Positions 17,168 to 24,215 of a stretch of 26,195 nt of DNA are shown in pieces (positions within the stretch are counted from its first letter, which is position 1; the number at the start of each line of letters is the position of its first letter). The notes beneath the pieces are model-generated. The model did not search any database. It had not been told where the DNA came from and saw only the letters and a list, made by a program, of their open reading frames with translations. The stretch spans positions 1 to 26,195 of the forward strand of contig DIZF01000086.1 in assembly GCA_002427815.1 (NCBI GenBank), given 5' to 3'. The DNA comes from Ramlibacter tataouinensis. Its GTDB lineage: Bacteria; Pseudomonadota; Gammaproteobacteria; Burkholderiales; Burkholderiaceae_C. A program made the position numbers and the translations under genes.

Positions 17168-17902
17168 ATGGCCAATTTCGTTCTCGTGCACGGCGCCTGG
17201 CATGGCGGCTGGGTCTGGCGCCATGTCGTTGAAGGGCTGGCGGGCGCCGGGCATCGGGTGCATGCCGTGACGCTGACCGGCTTGGGCGAGCGCGCCCACC
17301 TGATGTCTCCCGCGATCACGCTGGAGACGCACATCACCGACGTCGTCAATGCCATCGAAATGGAAGAGATGGATCAGGTGGTGCTGGCCGTGCACTCCTA
17401 CGCCGGCATGATCGGCACGGCCATCGCGGATCGCCGGCCCGGCCGCCTGCGGCATCTGGTTTACGTGGACGCGGTGGTCCCCAAGCCCGGCGAGAGCTGG
17501 AGCAGCACCCACACCAGTGCCACGCGCGAGGCCCGGCTGATGGCGGCCCAGGCTTCTCCCGATTACAGCTTTCCGCCGCCCGACCCTGCGGTCTACGGCC
17601 TTACGGCCCGGAACTGCGAATGGGTAGCCCGCCACCAGACTCCGCATCCGGGCCATACCTACCAGGCGACCCTGGACTTCGATCCCCGGCGTGTCGCGGC
17701 GACTCCGCGAACTTTTGTGAACTGCACGCAGCCTGCGCTGGCCACCATCGATGCCATTCGGCCGCGCCTCGCGGACAGCCGCTTTTGGGATGGCGCGTGG
17801 CTGTCCGGCGGCGGCGTCCGGGTGGTTGAGCTCAAGACGGGCCATGACGCCATGATCAGCGCCCCCGACGAGCTGACCCGGGTCCTGCTGGACTGTGCGT
17901 GA
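17168..17902 (+). CDS. Alpha/beta hydrolase
   Basis: This 244-residue protein has the alpha/beta-hydrolase fold. The oxyanion-hole segment HGAWHGGW lies at 8-15, the nucleophile elbow reads AVHSYAG with Ser77, and the catalytic histidine is probably His226 in TGHDAMIS. The elbow is VHSYA in place of the usual G-x-S-x-G, with both glycines replaced by small residues. The fold and the probable triad otherwise look intact. It resembles small esterases and the hydroxynitrile-lyase-like group. It begins on the base after the CoA-transferase stop codon. Confidence 0.88.
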   Translation: MANFVLVHGAWHGGWVWRHVVEGLAGAGHRVHAVTLTGLGERAHLMSPAITLETHITDVVNAIEMEEMDQVVLAVHSYAGMIGTAIADRRPGRLRHLVYVDAVVPKPGESWSSTHTSATREARLMAAQASPDYSFPPPDPAVYGLTARNCEWVARHQTPHPGHTYQATLDFDPRRVAATPRTFVNCTQPALATIDAIRPRLADSRFWDGAWLSGGGVRVVELKTGHDAMISAPDELTRVLLDCA

Positions 17903-17914
17903 GGCAGCGGCCGT

Positions 17915-17952
17915 GCAAGGACGCAAGCGCCGCGTACGGAGCGCGTCCTTGC
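17915..17952. terminator. Hairpin between convergent genes
   Basis: Perfect 10-bp arms GCAAGGACGC (17915-17924) and GCGTCCTTGC (17943-17952) enclose an 18-nt GC-rich loop. They lie between the hydrolase stop and the convergent cytochrome c' stop. No T run follows on either strand, so this is at best an atypical bidirectional terminator or an RNA 3' end stabiliser. Confidence 0.45.
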
Positions 17953-17962
17953 CTCGTTGACC

Positions 17963-18418
17963 TCAATCCTTGCGGTAGGCGTCGTGGCAGCCCTTGCAGG
18001 CGCCGGCCGTGGCTGAAAATGCGGTCTTCAGGTTATCCAGGTTATTGGTCTTGGCGGCAGCCACCAGTTTGGCGGTTGCGCCCATCAGCTTTTCGTTGTG
18101 CTCCTTGAACTTGGCCTGCTCGTTCCAGATTTCCGCCTTGGCCCGTGTCGTCATGCCCTTGTCCGTACCAGGCCCGAAAGCGGCCCACGGCAGCTTGGAC
18201 ATCTCGGCCACGATTTCGGCATTGTCGACTGCGGCCTTGGCCTCGTACGGCGTCTTGCCATTGACCATCGCGCCAATGCGGCCGAAGTGCTGCGCCATCA
18301 CGAACAAGGCGCTTTGGCGGTACTTGATGGCATCCTCGGGCTTCGCGAAGTCCGCCGAAGCGGGGAAAGCCAGGACCGCAGCGGCGGTGGCGATGACAGC
18401 GGAAGCGGCAAATTTCAT
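17963..18418 (-). CDS. Cytochrome c' (class II c-type cytochrome)
   Basis: This 151-residue periplasmic four-helix haem protein has a signal peptide (MKFAASAVIATAAAVLAFPASA, residues 1-22, cleaved before DF). The haem-attachment motif CKGCH lies at 141-145, near the C-terminus, with His145 as the axial ligand. This C-terminal CxxCH placement defines class II cytochromes c. The family binds nitric oxide or takes part in electron transfer. AGGAG lies about ten bases before the ATG, and an upstream in-frame extension of 25 residues would ruin the signal peptide. The gene is divergent from a cytochrome b561 gene. Confidence 0.92.
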   Translation of the reverse strand: MKFAASAVIATAAAVLAFPASADFAKPEDAIKYRQSALFVMAQHFGRIGAMVNGKTPYEAKAAVDNAEIVAEMSKLPWAAFGPGTDKGMTTRAKAEIWNEQAKFKEHNEKLMGATAKLVAAAKTNNLDNLKTAFSATAGACKGCHDAYRKD

Positions 18419-18580
18419 GGATTTCTTCTCCTGGATTGTGAATTGAACTGATCCTGAGTCTGCCTTGGGCAAAAAGTTCTCGTCGAAGCTCATCAGCCGG
18501 GGAATCTACCAGTCCGACGCGCCCGCTGGAGGCAACGCACAATGCATGGGCGCCGAGCAACAGCCGCACGAAGGGAGACG

Positions 18581-19246
18581 ATGGCGAATCAAGTCCGAAT
18601 CTGGGATCTCCCCACCCGTTTGTTCCACTGGGCACTGGTGGCCTGCGTGGTCGGTCTGGTGATCACGGGCCATGTGGGCGGAACGATGATGCAGTGGCAT
18701 GCCTGGCTGGGGTATGCGGCGTTGACCTTGTTGTTGTTCCGGATCTGCTGGGGGTTCCTGGGTGGGCGCTGGTCGCGTTTCTCGAGCTTCCTTTATTCAC
18801 CGCGCAGCGTCATCGCCCATCTGCGGCGGCAAGCCCACCCCGATCATCTGGTAGGCCACAACCCGATGGGCGCCCTCTCGGTGCTGGCCATGTTGGCGTT
18901 TCTGCTGCTTCAGGGCGCAACCGGCATGGTCGGGGACGACGAGATTTCCTTTACCGGTCCCCTGAACAAATTTGTCGACAACGCCAACGGTCTGGCGGCC
19001 ACCTGGTACCACAAGCGTGTCGGCCAATGGGTGATCGTGGCACTGGTTGTGCTTCACATCGCCGCTGTTCTGTTCTACCTCTGGAAAAAGCAGGACAACC
19101 TGGTCAAACCCATGCTGTACGGCGACAAGACCATGGCTCGCACTGTCGCGCCATCGCGCGACGACATGGCTTCGCGCATCACAGCGCTGATTGTGTCGGC
19201 CGTCTGTGGTGGCCTCGTGGCCTGGGTGGTCCAGCTCGGCAGCTGA
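18581..19246 (+). CDS. Cytochrome b561-type di-haem membrane protein
   Basis: The 221-residue membrane cytochrome resembles the Ni/Fe-hydrogenase b-type and b561 family. Four main helices carry histidines suited to haem ligation: His16 (RLFHWALV), His40 (MQWHAWLG), His144 (WYHKRVG) and His159 (VVLHIAAV). A fifth hydrophobic segment ends the protein. The ATG at 18581 has GGGAG upstream. It lies divergent from the cytochrome c' gene; the pair probably passes electrons between the quinone pool and the periplasmic haem protein, which is an inference from family and position. Confidence 0.9.
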   Translation: MANQVRIWDLPTRLFHWALVACVVGLVITGHVGGTMMQWHAWLGYAALTLLLFRICWGFLGGRWSRFSSFLYSPRSVIAHLRRQAHPDHLVGHNPMGALSVLAMLAFLLLQGATGMVGDDEISFTGPLNKFVDNANGLAATWYHKRVGQWVIVALVVLHIAAVLFYLWKKQDNLVKPMLYGDKTMARTVAPSRDDMASRITALIVSAVCGGLVAWVVQLGS

Positions 19247-19328
19247 CCTCCGGGGCCACCCCTTGCCATATCGGGGGCATGCCTGCAAGGCCGCCGGCGA
19301 AACGCTAGACTGGAAGGCTCCCCATGGC

Positions 19329-19844
19329 ATGGCATACCGCGTGGAAACGCAACAAATCCCGGCAATCATCGAGCTGCTGACGCCCACAAGTCCCGCTGAA
19401 TTCGACATCTTGCGCGAGATCCTTCGCGAGTACGCCCAGGCACTGGGCGTGGACCTGTGCTTCCAGCATTTCGACCAGGAACTGGCCAACCTGCCTGGCG
19501 AATACGCGCCGCCGCGCGGCGCCTTGCTCCTGGCCAGGGCGGATGGCGAAGTTGCCGGGTGTTGCGCGCTGCGACCGCTCGACAACGCCGACTATCCGAA
19601 TGCGTCCGAGATGAAGCGACTCTACGTGCGCAATGCGTTCCGGCGTTTCGGCTTGGGCCGCCAGCTGGCGGAGGCGGCCATGGACGCCGCCCGACAAGCC
19701 GGCTACTCCTGCGTGCTGCTCGACACCCTGAACGACATGGAAGCGGCCCGGGCGCTGTATGGCGACCTGGGCTTCCAGGAAATACCGCCGTACTATCACA
19801 ACCCGATACCGGGCGCGCACTACCTGAAGGCGGACCTCTCTTAG
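19329..19844 (+). CDS. GNAT family N-acetyltransferase
   Basis: This 171-residue acetyltransferase shows the acetyl-CoA-binding motif RRFGLGRQLAEAAMDAAR at about 109-126 and the following YSCVLLDTLNDMEAARALYGDLGF stretch typical of motif B. The acceptor substrate is unknown. The ATG at 19329 (MAYRVETQQ) is chosen, with GGAAGG upstream; the open frame extends further back but overlaps the cytochrome gene. It ends one base before a REP-like element and converges on the peroxiredoxin gene. Confidence 0.85.
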   Translation: MAYRVETQQIPAIIELLTPTSPAEFDILREILREYAQALGVDLCFQHFDQELANLPGEYAPPRGALLLARADGEVAGCCALRPLDNADYPNASEMKRLYVRNAFRRFGLGRQLAEAAMDAARQAGYSCVLLDTLNDMEAARALYGDLGFQEIPPYYHNPIPGAHYLKADLS

Positions 19845-19845
19845 T

Positions 19846-19928
19846 CAGTCGGGGTCAGAGCACAATTTCGTTGGAGATCATTTGCTCCGGCGACGCAACC
19901 GTCCTGAATTGTGATCTGACCCCAAAGT
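19846..19928. repeat. REP-like inverted repeat between GNAT and prx
   Basis: The 17-bp arms GGGGTCAGAGCACAATT (19851-19867) and AATTGTGATCTGACCCC (19907-19923) pair with one mismatch around 39 bases. The outer ends CAGTCGGGG and CCCCAAAGT resemble the ends of the units around atpC (CAGTTGGGG and CCCGCAAAGT), so this is a second subfamily on the same scaffold. It fills the gap between convergent genes, one base from each stop codon, and could serve as a bidirectional terminator. Such elements are associated with RAYT (Y1) transposases, none of which is present here. Confidence 0.8.
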
Positions 19929-19929
19929 C

Positions 19930-20436
19930 TCAAGACTTCGCCTGCGCCAACAGCGTCGCGGCGTCGCTGACCTCGAACTTGCCGGGCGCCTCGACGTTCA
20001 ACGCCGCCACCTTGCCGTTCTTGACCAGCATCGAATAGCGGGTGCTGCGCACGCCCATGCCCTTGGCGGTCAGGTCGAGCGTCAGGCCGGTGGCCTTGGC
20101 GAACTCCGCGCTGCCGTCGGCCAGCATCCGGACCTTGCCGCCGGCCTTCTGGTCGCGCGCCCAGGCACCCATGACGAACGCGTCGTTGACGCTGACGCAC
20201 CAGATCTCATCGACCCCGGCCTTCTTGAATTCTTCGGCCTGGGCCACGAAGCCCGGCACATGCTTGGCCGAGCAGGTGGGCGTGAAAGCGCCCGGCAGAC
20301 CGAACAGCGCGATCGTCTTGCCCGCCGTTGCCTGGGCGACGTTGACCGGATTCGGCCCGATGCTGCAGCCGTTGCCTTCGACTTCCGAATATTCCTGCAG
20401 GGTCACCGCGGGCAGGGAATCACCAAGCTTGATCAT
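19930..20436 (-). CDS. Peroxiredoxin (Prx5 type)
   Basis: This 168-residue thiol peroxidase reduces hydrogen peroxide and alkyl hydroperoxides. The peroxidatic cysteine is Cys55 in PGAFTPTCSAKHVPGF, the AhpC/TSA Prx5 signature. Cys24 and Cys80 are also present, and the glutathione- or glutaredoxin-dependent reducing route typical of bacterial Prx5 is likely. GGAG lies just before the ATG. It follows the rpsQ terminator on the same strand, so it probably has its own promoter. Confidence 0.93.
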   Translation of the reverse strand: MIKLGDSLPAVTLQEYSEVEGNGCSIGPNPVNVAQATAGKTIALFGLPGAFTPTCSAKHVPGFVAQAEEFKKAGVDEIWCVSVNDAFVMGAWARDQKAGGKVRMLADGSAEFAKATGLTLDLTAKGMGVRSTRYSMLVKNGKVAALNVEAPGKFEVSDAATLLAQAKS

Positions 20437-20510
20437 GAGAGCTCCAAAAAGATCGATTGAACAACGCTTGCGAGCGGCCTGACGGAGCGCTGCACCGTCA
20501 CCCCCAAAGC

Positions 20511-20537
20511 AAAACGACCCACATTGTGGGCCGTTTT
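20511..20537 (-). terminator. Terminator of the S10 ribosomal operon
   Basis: A 12-bp stem with one G-U pair (20511-20522 with 20526-20537) has a three-base loop and ends in a T run on the minus strand (GTTTTGCTTT). It lies 25 bp after the rpsQ stop codon. The stem is nearly symmetrical, with A and T runs at its ends, so it could also work on the plus strand. Confidence 0.85.
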
Positions 20538-20562
20538 GATTGGGCTTGCAGCGCCGGGAGAA

Positions 20563-20832
20563 TCAGACCTCGGCGGCCTTTTCGACCAGGCGGGTCGCGA
20601 CCCAGTTCTTGGTCTTGGAGATGGGACGGCTCTCGGTGATCTCGATCACGTCACCGGTGTGGAACTCGCCCTTTTCGTCGTGGGCGTGGTACTTGCTGGA
20701 CTTGGCAACGATCTTGCCGTACAGCTCGTGCTTGACACGGCGCTCGACCAGCACGGTGACAGTCTTGGTGCGCTTGTCGCTCACCACCTTGCCGACCAGG
20801 GTGCGCTTGAGGGATGTTTTTGCTTCCGTCAT
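20563..20832 (-). CDS. rpsQ: 30S ribosomal protein S17
   Basis: This 89-residue protein is a primary 16S rRNA binder of the 30S body. The conserved LVGKVVSDKRTKTVTVLVER segment (12-31) and the ITESRPISKTKNW stretch (about 65-77) are S17 hallmarks. It is the last gene of the cluster here. Unlike in many genomes, it is followed by a terminator and a peroxiredoxin gene, not by rplN. Confidence 0.98.
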   Translation of the reverse strand: MTEAKTSLKRTLVGKVVSDKRTKTVTVLVERRVKHELYGKIVAKSSKYHAHDEKGEFHTGDVIEITESRPISKTKNWVATRLVEKAAEV

Positions 20833-20841
20833 GGTCGCTCC

Positions 20842-21060
20842 TTACTTGGCGGACGGGGTTTTCGCCCGTTCTTCGGCCTGCTTCTGGGCCAGGATGGTCT
20901 TGGCGCGGGCGATGTCGCGCCGGGTGACGCGCAGCGTCCCGGTATTGGTCAGTTGTTGCGTCGCCTTCTGCATGCGCAGCCCGAAGTGGGCCTTTTGCAG
21001 CTCCTTGACTTCGGTCCGGAGGCCGGCAACGTCTTTCTTGCGCAGTTCAGCAGTTTTCAT
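20842..21060 (-). CDS. rpmC: 50S ribosomal protein L29
   Basis: This 72-residue helical-hairpin protein near the peptide exit tunnel helps dock trigger factor and SRP. The FGLRMQKATQQL and RRDIARAKTIL segments are the family signature. The ATG at 21060 (MKTAELRKKDV) is chosen because it matches the betaproteobacterial N-terminus; a GTG two codons upstream sits too close to the AGGAG. Confidence 0.95.
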   Translation of the reverse strand: MKTAELRKKDVAGLRTEVKELQKAHFGLRMQKATQQLTNTGTLRVTRRDIARAKTILAQKQAEERAKTPSAK

Positions 21061-21078
21061 TTTCACATTACTCCTGAA

Positions 21079-21495
21079 TTACGCGCCGATCATGCGGCTG
21101 ACAAAGGCGGTGCGCAGCGGCAGCTTGGCAGCGGCCAGACGGAACGCCTCGCGCGCCAGCTCCTCGGGCACACCGACGATCTCGAAGACCACCTTGCCGG
21201 GCTGGATCTCGGCCACGTAGTACTCGGGGTTGCCCTTGCCGTTGCCCATCCGCACTTCAGCGGGCTTGTGCGAGATCGGCTTGTCGGGAAACACACGGAT
21301 CCAGATGCGGCCGCCGCGCTTGACGTGGCGGGAAATCGCGCGGCGCGCGGCTTCGATCTGGCGGGCCGTCAGGCGGCCGCGGTCCGTGCACTTGAGGCCG
21401 AAGTCACCGAAGGCCACCGAGTTGCCCCGGGTGGCGATGCCGGTGTTACGGCCCTTCTGCTCTTTGCGGTATTTGCGACGAGCGGGTTGCAGCAT
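21079..21495 (-). CDS. rplP: 50S ribosomal protein L16
   Basis: This 138-residue protein sits near the A site and the peptidyl-transferase centre and organises tRNA contacts. The N-terminal MLQPARRKYRKEQKGR and the GNGKGNPEYYVAEIQPGKV segment (about 84-102) are diagnostic. The length is canonical. It starts two bases after the rpsC stop codon. Confidence 0.98.
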   Translation of the reverse strand: MLQPARRKYRKEQKGRNTGIATRGNSVAFGDFGLKCTDRGRLTARQIEAARRAISRHVKRGGRIWIRVFPDKPISHKPAEVRMGNGKGNPEYYVAEIQPGKVVFEIVGVPEELAREAFRLAAAKLPLRTAFVSRMIGA

Positions 21496-21497
21496 GT

Positions 21498-22403
21498 TTA
21501 CTCTCCTTTACCGTCAGCCGGGGGGGTGGCTGGCGCGGCGGCTTTGCGAACGCGCTTAACGGTAGGTTTCGGTGCATCGGCACCTGGCGTTGCTTCTGCG
21601 GGCTTGTCGCTGCCGTCGGGCGGCGCGACATTGCCCGCACCGGCTGCGGGGCGGCGGGGAGCGGGACCACGGCGGTCCCCGGCCGGCCGATCGCCCGGGC
21701 GGGCATCGCGGCGCGGACCACGCGGACGGCGCTCTTCGTCGGGACGCGGGGTTTCCACGGCCGGCAGATCGTGGCGGCCGAGCGTATCGCCCTTGTAGAC
21801 CCAGACCTTCACGCCGATCACGCCGTACGTGGTCTTGGCTTCGGAAAAACCGTAGTCGATGTCGGCGCGCAGGGTGTGGAGCGGCACGCGGCCTTCGCGG
21901 TACCACTCACAGCGTGCAATTTCGATGCCGTTGAGCCGGCCCGACGACATGATCTTGATGCCCTGCGCGCCCAGGCGCATCGCGTTCTGCATGGCGCGCT
22001 TCATCGCGCGGCGGAACATGATGCGCTTTTCGAGCTGCTGGGTGATCGAGTCGGCGATCAGCTTGGCATCGATTTCGGGCTTGCGCACTTCCTCGATGTT
22101 CACGGCCACCGGCACGCCCAGGCGCTTGGCCAGCTCGCGCTTGAGGTTCTCGATGTCCTCGCCCTTCTTGCCGATCACCACGCCCGGACGCGCCGAGTAG
22201 ATGGTGATGCGGGCGTTCTTGGCAGGGCGTTCGATCAGGATGCGCGAGACGGCGGCGTTCTTGAGCTTGGCCTTGAGGTACTCGCGCACCTTGATGTCTT
22301 CAGCCAGCATGCCGGCGAAGTCGCGGTTGTTGGCGTACCAACGGCTGGCCCAGTTGCGGCTGACCGAGAGGCGGAAGCCGGTAGGATGGATTTTCTGTCC
22401 CAT
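21498..22403 (-). CDS. rpsC: 30S ribosomal protein S3 with extended tail
   Basis: This 301-residue protein of the 30S head lines the mRNA entry tunnel. MGQKIHPTGFRLSV opens the chain, the KH-type GKKG loop lies at 78-81, and the C-terminal S3 domain ends near residue 213. From about 215 to 301 there is a tail of low complexity rich in Pro, Arg, Ala and Gly, roughly 70 residues more than in Escherichia coli. Longer S3 tails occur in Burkholderiales. The ATG at 22403 is chosen; the 16 residues encoded upstream are not part of S3. Confidence 0.97.
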   Translation of the reverse strand: MGQKIHPTGFRLSVSRNWASRWYANNRDFAGMLAEDIKVREYLKAKLKNAAVSRILIERPAKNARITIYSARPGVVIGKKGEDIENLKRELAKRLGVPVAVNIEEVRKPEIDAKLIADSITQQLEKRIMFRRAMKRAMQNAMRLGAQGIKIMSSGRLNGIEIARCEWYREGRVPLHTLRADIDYGFSEAKTTYGVIGVKVWVYKGDTLGRHDLPAVETPRPDEERRPRGPRRDARPGDRPAGDRRGPAPRRPAAGAGNVAPPDGSDKPAEATPGADAPKPTVKRVRKAAAPATPPADGKGE

Positions 22404-22420
22404 ATTCTTCCTGGAGCCTG

Positions 22421-22753
22421 TTAGTTGCCGACCGTCACGTACACGTGGCACGTGGGCTTGACGATGCGATTGCCGCGGCCTTTGGCGCGCGCGGTGAAAC
22501 GCTTGAGCGAAGCGCCCTGCTCGACGTAGATGGTCTTGACCAACAGTTCGTCGATGTCGGCGCCGTCGTTGTGTTCGGCGTTGGCGATGGCCGATTCCAG
22601 CACCTTCTTGACGATTCCCGCAGCTTTTTTCTGCGTGAAGTTCAGGATGTTCAGGGCCTGGTCCACCTTCTTGCCGCGGATCAGGTCGGCGACCAGGCGG
22701 CCCTTGTCGACCGAGAGGCGCACGCCGCGGAGGACTGCACGAGTTTCAGACAT
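22421..22753 (-). CDS. rplV: 50S ribosomal protein L22
   Basis: This 110-residue protein has a beta-hairpin that reaches into the peptide exit tunnel and touches the macrolide-binding region. The SETRAVLRGVRLSVDKGRLV opening (2-21) and the RAKGRGNRIVKPTCHVYV end (about 88-105) are typical. The length equals the common bacterial form. It lies nine bases from rpsS and 17 from rpsC. Confidence 0.98.
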   Translation of the reverse strand: MSETRAVLRGVRLSVDKGRLVADLIRGKKVDQALNILNFTQKKAAGIVKKVLESAIANAEHNDGADIDELLVKTIYVEQGASLKRFTARAKGRGNRIVKPTCHVYVTVGN

Positions 22754-22762
22754 GGTTCACCT

Positions 22763-23041
22763 TCACTTCTTCTGGACTTTTTTGTCCGCCGGGTGACCCT
22801 TGAAGGTGCGCGTCAGGGCGAATTCGCCCAGCTTGTGGCCCACCATCTGGTCGGTGATGTAGACCGGGACGTGCTGCTTGCCGTTGTGCACGGCGATGGT
22901 GAGCCCGATGAACTCGGGCAGGACCATGGAGCGGCGCGACCAGGTCTTGATCGGCTTCTTGTCCTTGGTGGTCACGGCCTTGTCGGCCTTGGCCACCAGG
23001 TGGTGGTCAACAAACGGACCCTTTTTGAGAGAGCGAGTCAT
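22763..23041 (-). CDS. rpsS: 30S ribosomal protein S19
   Basis: This 92-residue protein of the 30S head forms bridges to the 50S subunit and contacts A-site tRNA through its C-terminal tail. MTRSLKKGPFVDHHL and TWSRRSMVLPEFIGLTIAVH are diagnostic. It starts 11 bases after the rplB stop codon, within the usual L2-S19-L22 order. Confidence 0.98.
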   Translation of the reverse strand: MTRSLKKGPFVDHHLVAKADKAVTTKDKKPIKTWSRRSMVLPEFIGLTIAVHNGKQHVPVYITDQMVGHKLGEFALTRTFKGHPADKKVQKK

Positions 23042-23052
23042 TTGCTTACCTC

Positions 23053-23877
23053 TTACTTTTTACGGCGCGACACGACCATGACCTGCGTGCGCTTGTTGTT
23101 GCGGGTGCGGTAACCCTTGGTCAGGTTGCCCCAGGGATCGACAGGGTGACGGCCTTCGCCGGTCTTGCCTTCACCGCCACCGTGCGGGTGATCGACCGGG
23201 TTCATCACCACGCCGCGCACGGTCGGTCGGATGCCCATGTGGCGCTTGACGCCGGCCTTGCCGAGCTGGCGCAGGCTGTGCTCTTCGTTGGCAACTTCGC
23301 CGATGGTGGCGCGGCACTCGATGTGGATCTTGCGAACCTCACCGGAGCGCATCCGGACCTGGGCGTAGGTGCCCTCGCGCGCCAGCAGCGTCGCGGACGT
23401 GCCGGCCGAGCGGGCGATCTGAGCGCCCTTGCCGGGCTTCAGTTCGATGCAGTGGATCGTCGAACCGACCGGGATGTTGCGCACCGGCAGCGTATTGCCG
23501 GCGCGAATCGGAGCCTCGGCGCCAGACAGCAGCAAGGCGCCGACTTCCAGGCCGCGCGGCGCGATGATGTAGCGTCGCTCACCGTCGGCGTAGCACACCA
23601 GTGCGATGTGGGCCGTGCGGTTCGGGTCGTATTCGATGCGCTCCACCTTGGCCGCAATGCCATCCTTGTCACGCACGAAATCGACGACGCGGTAGTGGTG
23701 CTTGTGGCCGCCGCCCTTGTGCCGGGTGGTGATGTGTCCGTTGTTGTTGCGACCGGACTTCTGGAACTGGGGCTCCAGCAGCGGCGCGTAGCCCTCACCC
23801 TTGTGCAGGTGATCGCGCGAGATCTTCACCATGCCGCGATGGCCGGGTGAAGTGGGTTTCATCTTGATGACTGTCAT
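23053..23877 (-). CDS. rplB: 50S ribosomal protein L2
   Basis: This 274-residue primary 23S rRNA-binding protein is needed for subunit association and peptidyl-transferase function. The conserved C-terminal loop NPVDHPHGGGEGK includes the functionally important histidines near residues 230-232. The ending VMVVSRRKK is canonical. The start lies two bases from the rplW stop codon, which fits coupled translation. Confidence 0.98.
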   Translation of the reverse strand: MTVIKMKPTSPGHRGMVKISRDHLHKGEGYAPLLEPQFQKSGRNNNGHITTRHKGGGHKHHYRVVDFVRDKDGIAAKVERIEYDPNRTAHIALVCYADGERRYIIAPRGLEVGALLLSGAEAPIRAGNTLPVRNIPVGSTIHCIELKPGKGAQIARSAGTSATLLAREGTYAQVRMRSGEVRKIHIECRATIGEVANEEHSLRQLGKAGVKRHMGIRPTVRGVVMNPVDHPHGGGEGKTGEGRHPVDPWGNLTKGYRTRNNKRTQVMVVSRRKK

Positions 23878-23879
23878 GA

Positions 23880-24215
23880 TTAAGCGGCCTCCCCTGCGAG
23901 GTTCAGCTCCTGACCGGGCTTGAGCGTCACGTAGGCCTTGCGAACATTGTCGCGGCGACCCACCGAGCGGCCGAAGCGCTTGGTCTTGCCTTTGGTGTTG
24001 ACCACCGAAACGCCCTTGACCTCGACCTTGAACATCAGTTCGACGGCGGCCTTGATCTCGGGCTTGGTGGCGTCCTGCAGCACCTTGAACGTGACCGCGT
24101 TGGTCTTGTCGGCCACATGCGTCGCCTTCTCGGAAACGATGGGGGCCACCAGGACCTGCATCAGGCGGCCTTCGTCGAAGCTGCGTTGAGCGGTTGTGGG
24201 ATTGACGCGGCTCAT
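23880..24215 (-). CDS. rplW: 50S ribosomal protein L23
   Basis: This 111-residue protein at the exit-tunnel rim is the docking site for trigger factor and SRP. APIVSEKATHVADKTN and the FGRSVGRRDNVRKAYVTL segment mark it as L23. The ATG at 24215 shares ATGA with the rplD stop codon, a 4-bp overlap that supports this start. It gives a short extension before MQVLVAPI, as in related betaproteobacteria. Confidence 0.95.
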   Translation of the reverse strand: MSRVNPTTAQRSFDEGRLMQVLVAPIVSEKATHVADKTNAVTFKVLQDATKPEIKAAVELMFKVEVKGVSVVNTKGKTKRFGRSVGRRDNVRKAYVTLKPGQELNLAGEAA

